Shown here in pieces: positions 62,997 through 64,000 of a DNA stretch of 64,000 nt. Origin of the DNA: Paracoccus sp. S1E-3 (GTDB taxonomy: Bacteria > Pseudomonadota > Alphaproteobacteria > Rhodobacterales > Rhodobacteraceae); the NCBI RefSeq assembly GCF_013868135.1, contig NZ_JACEMU010000016.1, positions 310,001 to 374,000 of the forward strand. The letters run 5' to 3'. Made by a program: the position numbers and the translations under genes. The notes under the pieces are model-generated. The model was given only the letters and a program-made list of their open reading frames with translations, did not search any database and was not told the origin of the DNA. Position 1 is the first letter of the stretch; every line of letters begins with the position of its first letter.

Positions 62997-64000
62997 ATGC
63001 GGTGGTTGCGGATGTTGTTGTGGATCATTCTGGTGCTGGCGGTGCTGTGGGTGGCGGGGCGATGGATCTTCCCGGTGCCCGCCACGGCCGGACGCGCAAT
63101 CCAGACCGCGATCCCCTTTGATCCCGACACCAGGCTGGGGCCGCGGGCGGTCGAGGCACAGGCCGCCCATCCCGGCAAGTCCGGCGTGATGCCGCTGGCC
63201 GAGGGCCCCGATGCGCTGCACAGCCGGATCGCACTGGCGAAGCATGCCGAGCGCTCGCTGGACGTGATGTATTACATCTGGCACGACGACGTGTCAGGGC
63301 TGCTGCTGCTGGACGCGCTCCGGGCCGCTGCCGCGCGCGGGGTGCGGGTGCGGCTGCTGCTGGATGACAACGGCGTGGCGGGCATGGACACCATTCTTGC
63401 GGCGATGAACGCCCAGCCGAATTTCGAGGTGCGGCTGTTCAACCCCTCGACCGTTCGCAATCCGAAGATGCTGGGCTATGCGCTCTATCCGCTGCGGATG
63501 AACCGGCGGATGCACAACAAGGCCTTCATCGTCGACGGGGCCGCGGCCATCGTCGGCGGCCGTAATATCGGCGATGAATATTTCGACGTCGGCGACAAAC
63601 CTTCCTATCTGGATCTCGACGTGCTGGGTGTGGGCAAGGTCGTCACCGATACCGCCGCAATCTTCGACGAATACTGGAACAGCGAACCGGTGCTGAAGCT
63701 CGACCAGGTGATCGCCGGCGGCGGCGACATGACCGGTTTCGATGCCGCGCTGGCGCAGGCGACCGCCTCGGGGGCCGGCCAGCGTTATCTGGCCGATGCC
63801 CGCTCTGCCGCCGATCAACTGGCCGCCGGAGGCGCGCCGGCGCTGGAATGGACCGATGTGCAGGTGGTCGCCGACGATCCCCGCAAAGGCATGGACTATG
63901 TTCCCCGCACGCAATTGATGATCAACCGGCTGGTCGAGATTCTGGGGCCGGTGGCGTCACGGATGGACCTGATATCGGCCTATTTCGTGCCCGCAAAGGC
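62997..64000 (+). CDS. Phospholipase D/cardiolipin synthase-like protein (partial, 3' end off window)
   Basis: 334 codons visible. One N-terminal membrane helix (MLLWIILVLAVLWVAGRWIF) leads to a PLD domain with the first HKD motif HNKAFIVD near residue 175 and GGRNIGDEYFD after it. The second HKD motif should lie beyond the window. It could be a cardiolipin synthase or a related phosphatidyltransferase. It is divergent from gyrB; the start ATG follows GAGGCATTGG, a weak ribosome site. Confidence 0.85.
   Translation, partial: MRWLRMLLWIILVLAVLWVAGRWIFPVPATAGRAIQTAIPFDPDTRLGPRAVEAQAAHPGKSGVMPLAEGPDALHSRIALAKHAERSLDVMYYIWHDDVSGLLLLDALRAAAARGVRVRLLLDDNGVAGMDTILAAMNAQPNFEVRLFNPSTVRNPKMLGYALYPLRMNRRMHNKAFIVDGAAAIVGGRNIGDEYFDVGDKPSYLDLDVLGVGKVVTDTAAIFDEYWNSEPVLKLDQVIAGGGDMTGFDAALAQATASGAGQRYLADARSAADQLAAGGAPALEWTDVQVVADDPRKGMDYVPRTQLMINRLVEILGPVASRMDLISAYFVPAK

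Overview
The window is GC-rich, densely coded, chromosomal DNA from an alphaproteobacterium, most likely a member of the Rhodobacteraceae (Paracoccus-like). The evidence is the high GC with strong third-position bias, the frequent ATGA/TGATG overlaps, the flagellin-flaF-flbT-DUF1217 module, the dapB/rbfA/truB order, and a methionyl-tRNA synthetase whose KMSKS-equivalent reads FSTSQ. The genus is inferred, not proven. No rRNA, tRNA, CRISPR array, integrase or transposase was seen.

Layout. 1-10.6 kb: valS (C-terminus off the window), a lipid kinase and a metallophosphoesterase, dapB, rbfA, a secreted phosphodiester glycosidase-like protein, truB, a GNAT acetyltransferase, then an NlpC/P60 hydrolase and a leucyl aminopeptidase on the other strand. 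11.1-15.3 kb: carbonic anhydrase, MFS transporter, GT4 glycosyltransferase and a GT29 sialyltransferase-like protein in one overlapping run, then a frameshifted lipoprotein gene and a strong terminator. 15.3-24 kb: pheT and pheS, separated by an alanine symporter gene, small membrane genes and one clearly lower-GC gene coupled to the end of pheS; a second alanine symporter follows. 24-29.3 kb: a HisC-like aminotransferase and a zinc-ribbon protein, divergent from ftsE-ftsX-acyltransferase. 29.3-40.3 kb: a frameshifted secreted-protein gene, metH, metG, Nudix, TauE/SafE permease, arginase, a 27-codon membrane ORF, an XpaC-like gene, truA. 40.3-45.8 kb: an HlyD-type adaptor pair and carB. 45.9-51.9 kb: part of a flagellar locus (DUF1217, flbT, flaF, flagellin, an unrecognised flagellar-context protein, rod-binding protein; divergent fliK and flgD). 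52-64 kb: SDR, LLM oxidoreductase, AMP nucleosidase, HU, EamA exporter, GST with a divergent WYL regulator, an outer-membrane beta-barrel, gyrB, and a phospholipase D/cardiolipin synthase-like gene running off the end.

Most of the window is housekeeping: translation (three aminoacyl-tRNA synthetases, two tRNA pseudouridine synthases, rbfA), methionine, lysine and pyrimidine/arginine metabolism, division (FtsEX) and DNA topology (GyrB, HU). The accessory signal is concentrated in the glycosyltransferase run near 13-14.6 kb, the low-GC gene at 20.7-21.3 kb, two frameshifted secreted-protein genes, and the flagellar block. I did not find a convincing wholly new multi-gene system. The best leads are the complete set of sialyl motifs in a small bacterial protein coupled to an LpcC-like glycosyltransferase, the low-GC membrane gene translationally linked to pheS, and two well-positioned palindrome/promoter arrangements at gyrB and metH.
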